Assembly: GCF_000247695.1 (NCBI RefSeq)
Contig: NW_004624748.1
Span: 2,958,490-3,022,489 of the forward strand
Source: Heterocephalus glaber
Lineage: Eukaryota > Chordata > Mammalia > Rodentia > Bathyergidae
Direction: 5' to 3'
DNA length: 64,000 bases
The first letter of the stretch is position 1. Each line of letters opens with the position of its first letter. Positions 49,301 through 55,300 of the stretch are shown here, piece after piece. The translations under genes were made by a program, and so were the position numbers. Below the pieces are notes generated by a model. The model made no database searches. It had not been told where the DNA came from and saw only the letters and a list, made by a program, of their open reading frames with translations.

Positions 49301-52300
49301 CCCAGGCTGGTCATGATCTCCTGGGCCTCCTGACTCAGGTGCCAAGTAGCTAGGACTATAGATGCAAGCCATGGTGCCCGGCTTTCTTGTAATTTTTGTT
49401 TTCTGCAAGTCACCTGTATTATGCTTATGATGGAAATGGAAAAAATAAAAGTATATTTAAGTCTTACCATTTAACTGGTAATGTCACCAATTAAAAACCA
49501 TAGTGCAAACAAAAATTATGCCTGAATTTGAAAGCAAAACTTATAAAGGTATTTTAGGATTTGGGGTCTTTCACATGGGCTCTGTGAGACCCCTGATGGG
49601 ATTCAGGAGACTTCCAAGTTTGATGGCAAATTTTCAAGTGGCTATTTTTCCGGAAGAAAGGTCCAAAGTTTTTAACAGATCCATGACTCCCCAAAGGTAA
49701 AACCACTGCAAATGAGCACCCTTGAAATGTTTGCACACCTCATGAGTGAATGTCTCTTTGCTGAATTAGCACAGTATTGTCAGAGGGGATAGAGAGAACC
49801 TGGGCCACCAGGGCATCCACCTTTAGGTGTGGCTGGCCATCAGGGAGCCCAAAGGCACTGTGATATTTTAACAGATTTCAGTTCCACTGAGAAGAAATCC
49901 TGCTGAATATCAGAGGCGTGATGTGGGCTGTGATATGGGAGGGAAAAGGCAAGGTTAGGTCTCCGGTGAAAGAACTCATTAGGATTTTAGACTGAAACAC
50001 CAGTGAAGGCACTGAGCTAAGAGAATGGGCCTCTGGCCAAAGGCCTGCCTTGCTAATCTCTGATGAGTTTCTGCCCTACTTGCAGGGCTGCTAAGAATTC
50101 TTTCTCTGGCAACAAATTTGGTGTAAAAGCTATTTATTTTCTTTCCTACCGGTGTTCCAAAGTAATTCTCAGTAGGAAATTAATCACTTGAGCGTGTAAA
50201 GATTTATTCTGCCTGCTAGTGAGGGGATGTAGTTATGCAAATAAACTGGTTAATTATATTTAATTTTATAGCTATATACTCCTTTTATTTTCTTAGTCTC
50301 ATGTTGCCTTTCTTGACTCATCCAATTTTCACTACATTGAGCTTCTTACCACATTAATAAATACATATAAAACTTAAAAAAAAATCATAAGAAGCATAGC
50401 TCTTACTTGTTAAAATAATGTGCATTGCTCAAACCAAATGATTTATTGGTAGTGGAACCAAATGGAACAAAAACAGCATGTGGTTTTCTTTTTCAAATGA
50501 AATATTTTAGTAGTCAAAGAATCATTAAATTTTAAAACTGGAAAAAATAACAACTAACACTTGCATACCCTTTTTTACTTTATAAACTGCATTTGCACAT
50601 ATCCAATTCAATTTTTATTTTACTAACTGGAAAATTAAAGTGATACTATTTGTAAGGAGACCAGGAGGTGAGGAATGATAAGGGTTTGGACTCTGCAGGG
50701 TAGGTAGCAAGGAATGAGTTATAAAATAGGATGGATCAGCCAGGGCATGGTGACACATAGCTAACGGAAGTGAAAGAATCAGCACCATTCTATAACTCAG
50801 GATTTGTAGCCCCAGTACTGGCACATTGAATTCATTCTGGAACCAAGCAGGGCATAAATAAACTTTAGGACAATACTTAGAAATGTAACTATATAAAAAT
50901 GCAGTGAATGCTCAGCAAGCATGCATGGTGGTAGATGTAACACCAACATAATTCCATTACAAAATGATCATCTTAAAATGCCCAGACTTTAAAAAGATTG
51001 CATGACTATCGAAATAAAACTTATAATAAGAACATGCAATATTACTACTTCTCTTATATTAAAAAAATGTGTCAGCCTTTTCAGCTAGAATTTTCTAACT
51101 ACTCCTGAAGCAGATGGGATTCACATATGCAGGCATTTTAAAGATCTGCACACAGATGGATATGTATGTAGAATCAAATTTATATTGGGAACACGGTTTG
51201 GGAATCTTAAAGTACAATGGTAGCGTTTTAGGACAGGTGCTAGCATAACAAATGCCCCTCCATGAATTCTCCCAAATCTTTTGTAACAAAAAGGCACTGA
51301 CTGGGTTAGGCCTGTTAACTGGTCAGTCTTCAATAGTCCCTCTCCTCTGCTCCAACTCCTTCTCCAGACAGCAGCCAATATTTGCAAAGCACAAATCTGA
51401 TCATGTCTCTCTCTGGATGAGATTCAAGCTTGCTACTTGAAACACAAACCCCTCTCTCCACAATGGATGGTCTCTGCCCAGCTCTGCAGCTCAGTTTCCA
51501 TCCCTGTCCACTGTGGAAAGAGAAGTCAAACAGAAAAAAACTCACCTGAAAACCTGTGTTGCTTTCCAGACTCTAGTCCTAAGTTTATGCAATTTGTGCA
51601 CAGTTGCCATAATAATGGAGATTCAATTCTGAACTGCTCTTTTCCCTTAACGTCATTCCAGCATGCTACTACATAGCTCCTTAAGTATCATTTAGGTAGA
51701 ATTTACTCAACCATTTCCCTTTTGTTAGCTTATGATTGCTCCTGATTGTTCACTTTTACAAAGCACAAGGCAATGATATTTAGAAATATAGCTTTACATT
51801 TATTTTCTTGTTCTTAGAAAAATCACCATGAGTGGGAATATAGACTGAGTTGAGGTACGAACATTTTTATAGCTCTTAAAATATATCCCAAGTAATCCTA
51901 ACAGGTTATTTCCTGGAGATATTGCCAATGAAAGAAAAATTATAAAACTTCAGAAAATTTTGTGCATGAACAGATTAAAATAATTTCAAAAAAGAACCAG
52001 ATATATGACCAGGGGTCTCCGGAGGAGTTTTTAAAGCCCAGTTTCCTTTGAGAAGGGAGGAACAGCAGTTTGGTACCCAGCCTTGAGATGTATATTTACT
52101 GGTCTCAAATTATAAGAATTTACCCAGCTGACTCTGCATATGACATTAAGCCTAAAGCATGAAAGGTGAATCCATGAATTTTAGGATGCAAAATTTTTGT
52201 TTCACTTTGTTTTGGTGCTAGGGACTGAACTCAGGACTTTGTGCTTGCCAGGCAGGTGCTGTGGCACTGTGGCCTAGGATGCAAAATTTTTGAACACATG

Positions 52301-55300
52301 ACATACAGGAGCAGAATAATACAAGGCTTATATATCATCATACACTGGACACATATAAAAATACATTTCCAAATGCTGTATTTATTTAATATCTGTGTCA
52401 ATAATAAAAAAAGTTAAGAGTGGACCCTTGACTGTATTTTAATGATAGATGTAGAGGTTATATATAAAGGCATTCTGTACTTAAGATAGCTTAGCACTGT
52501 TAGCTACCTACTTGCCAATTTATACATACATTAATTTTATAAAAATAAAATAATTTTCAAAGTATCTTCTGAAACTATTTTTTCCAGGAAAACCGTAGCA
52601 TAAAAATTTGATCTTGGCATTTCGGTAAAAGTGGTCCTGACATTTCTGCAAAACATCAGCATGATATATCACAGACCTTGTCTGCTAACTTTCAGTGCAC
52701 TGAATGCCATGGTAACTTGGAGTTAACTAGCTACACTTGAATACAAAGTTAATAGAGTATTATAGACAGTCTTGTCTTCTATGCAAGATTTTCCCTTTTA
52801 TTTTTTAAAACCTGTTCCACTTTTATATTTATTGCACGTATTCTCTGTCACCCACTTGTTTAAACTCTCAACCCATAGATTTTTTTAATCACTTAAGCCA
52901 CAATGAAGTATCAGCTGAAGGTCACCCAAAGATACAGGGCAGGCTGTAACCTTGGCATGGGTCAGAAGTTCAGTGATTGCTGACACAGAAGTGGAAATTC
53001 AATAATGCCAGGCCAACCTTTTTAATGAAAATAATACATCAGGTATAATCATATGTAAAAGAGTGACCTAGAGAACAAATCTTGCAGATATCACTAAAGA
53101 AACAGTCATTATAAAGTATGGGCTTTTATTTGGATTTATAAGGGCCCACCTGCCTTTCCATTAAGAGGTCTGTTTCTTAAGCTAGTTTACCACTGTCAGC
53201 AGCTGACTTGCTAGTTTTTTCTAACAGAAACTACACAGAAGCACAAGGCCTGCTTTCAAGAGGACTAGGGAAATGGGAGCTTCAAAATGACATCAGTTGT
53301 CAATACGAATACTTGTTTGCTTTTAGTCTTGGGCTATAGTAGATCAGACAGCAAAGGCAGTATTTCAAGCAAAAGAAAATGTCTGATCAGAAAACAAAAA
53401 TTAATTAACAGACATCAAAGGGCTTCTTACAAGACAAAGTCACTAGGAAGGAAACCCACTGGAGACCCAGGATTTAATTGAGGTCACTAAAGAGCCATGT
53501 GCCCTCTAGGTCCCCATTTCCTCACCTGTAAAATAATAACTAATATCCTGATGCAGACCTTATAGCCTATAGGATGTCTTGAATAGTGATTAAATTGCTT
53601 AAGTTATTTAAAAGCATCTGGACATCTAATATGATAAGTATAAAGAACACACAAGGTCTTGGGGTCACTGTTTTTTATTATTTAAAACTATCATTTGGAG
53701 TGTTCTATGTAACAGTAACAATGATATGATGAGAAATAATGGACTGAGATTGATTTATGTCAGGTACTGTTCTAGGGGCTTTGAATGCACACTTGTTTAA
53801 TCCTCACAACAACCCTATGATGGTGGTATTGCCATCATTCCCACTGTTCAGAGAGGAAAACTGAGGACAAAGAGAGATTAAGTTCCACAGCTCATAGTTC
53901 TACAATTCCTAAATGGAGGAGCCAGAATCTGAATGCAGGCAGGCTGGTTCTTATGGCTGAACTTTCAGAGTGATCAGGACAGGTTGCTCACTACCAGTGG
54001 GACTCACATCTGATAGAAAACAGAATAATCAGTTTAAGCATTACCCTAAAATCCCTTGATTCTCTGCTTTGTTCACACTCATCTAGCAACAATCCCTCCT
54101 CCCCCTATCTGTGATGATCCCAACCATGCCCACCTTTCTGCCTGTCCCTAGGTCCCTGGGTTGTTTAGTAGTGCTGCAGGAAAATAGGTAGCAAATTGAC
54201 TCCTATCTCTGTAAATACATAATCATTCATCTTAACTGGCTCTCACCAAAACACCCAAACAATATTTCCAATCTCCATTCTCCTGGGCAGGGGTTTCAAT
54301 CACACCCACTGACAACCCCATCTCCCCTTCCTTACCTCTTGTAAGAGTTAGGTCCCCTTCCTACCCAAAGCTCATCCATCCACATGTGGTGTGAAGTCCA
54401 TCTGCCTCCACTTCTCAGAAAGCTGACATGGTGCATGATCACCTTTTCTCCTATGTCTTTATCCTTTCCCTTTTCACAGTCCTTTCAGGAGTGCTGTCCA
54501 ACTAGCCCGCATGTTAAGGAACTCCTTCTCTAACTCTCGCTTCTAGTTTCTGGCTTCTGCCTCTGTGCCCTCCTCTGTTCCAAACAAATGGTTCTTGCTG
54601 TCACCTCTGCCTCAACTTCTACACCCTTCTGAGTCACTCTAATCTGGCTTCTGCCTCCACTACCCACTGTTAAATATTCACTTCAGGGTCTCCATTAATA
54701 AAAGGACACTTTATATTCCTCATCTCAGTTTCTCAGTAGCACAGCTGATTTCTCCTTTCTTTTTCCAAATTTCAAACTTTCCTTGGTTTTAGTATATCAC
54801 ATTATCCTTCTTTGATTCCATGCAGACTCTTTCTCAGGTTCCTTTATCAGCTCAGCCTCTTTTACCTGACATTTAAATGTTTGGGTTTTTTTCTGACATT
54901 TAAATGTTGTGGCTTCTCAAGGCTGGTTCTAAAGACTACCGGCTGCTCAGTTGCTGAAGGAGTCAATGAGCCAATGAAATGCATAAAGGTTTAGGATAGT
55001 CAGTGGTACATAGTAAATGCTAAATTACCTTTGTTTGATTTAATCTCTCTCAGGCTTCAAAAGCCATGTTTAGGTAGACACTCTCAAAGGTGATGTCACC
55101 ATACAGACCTCCACACTGAGTGCCAAAGCTATACCTCACTGCAGACTCATCATCTTTACTGAGATGCCTCTCAAAACTTCAAGATACATACTACAAATGA
55201 AACATCTTATACTCTGCCCAAACTTGATTTGGAAGGGGTCAGAGGCTACTTTGAGAATCTGATAAGTTCTCTTCTCATAAAAATTTATGAAGTGCATTAT

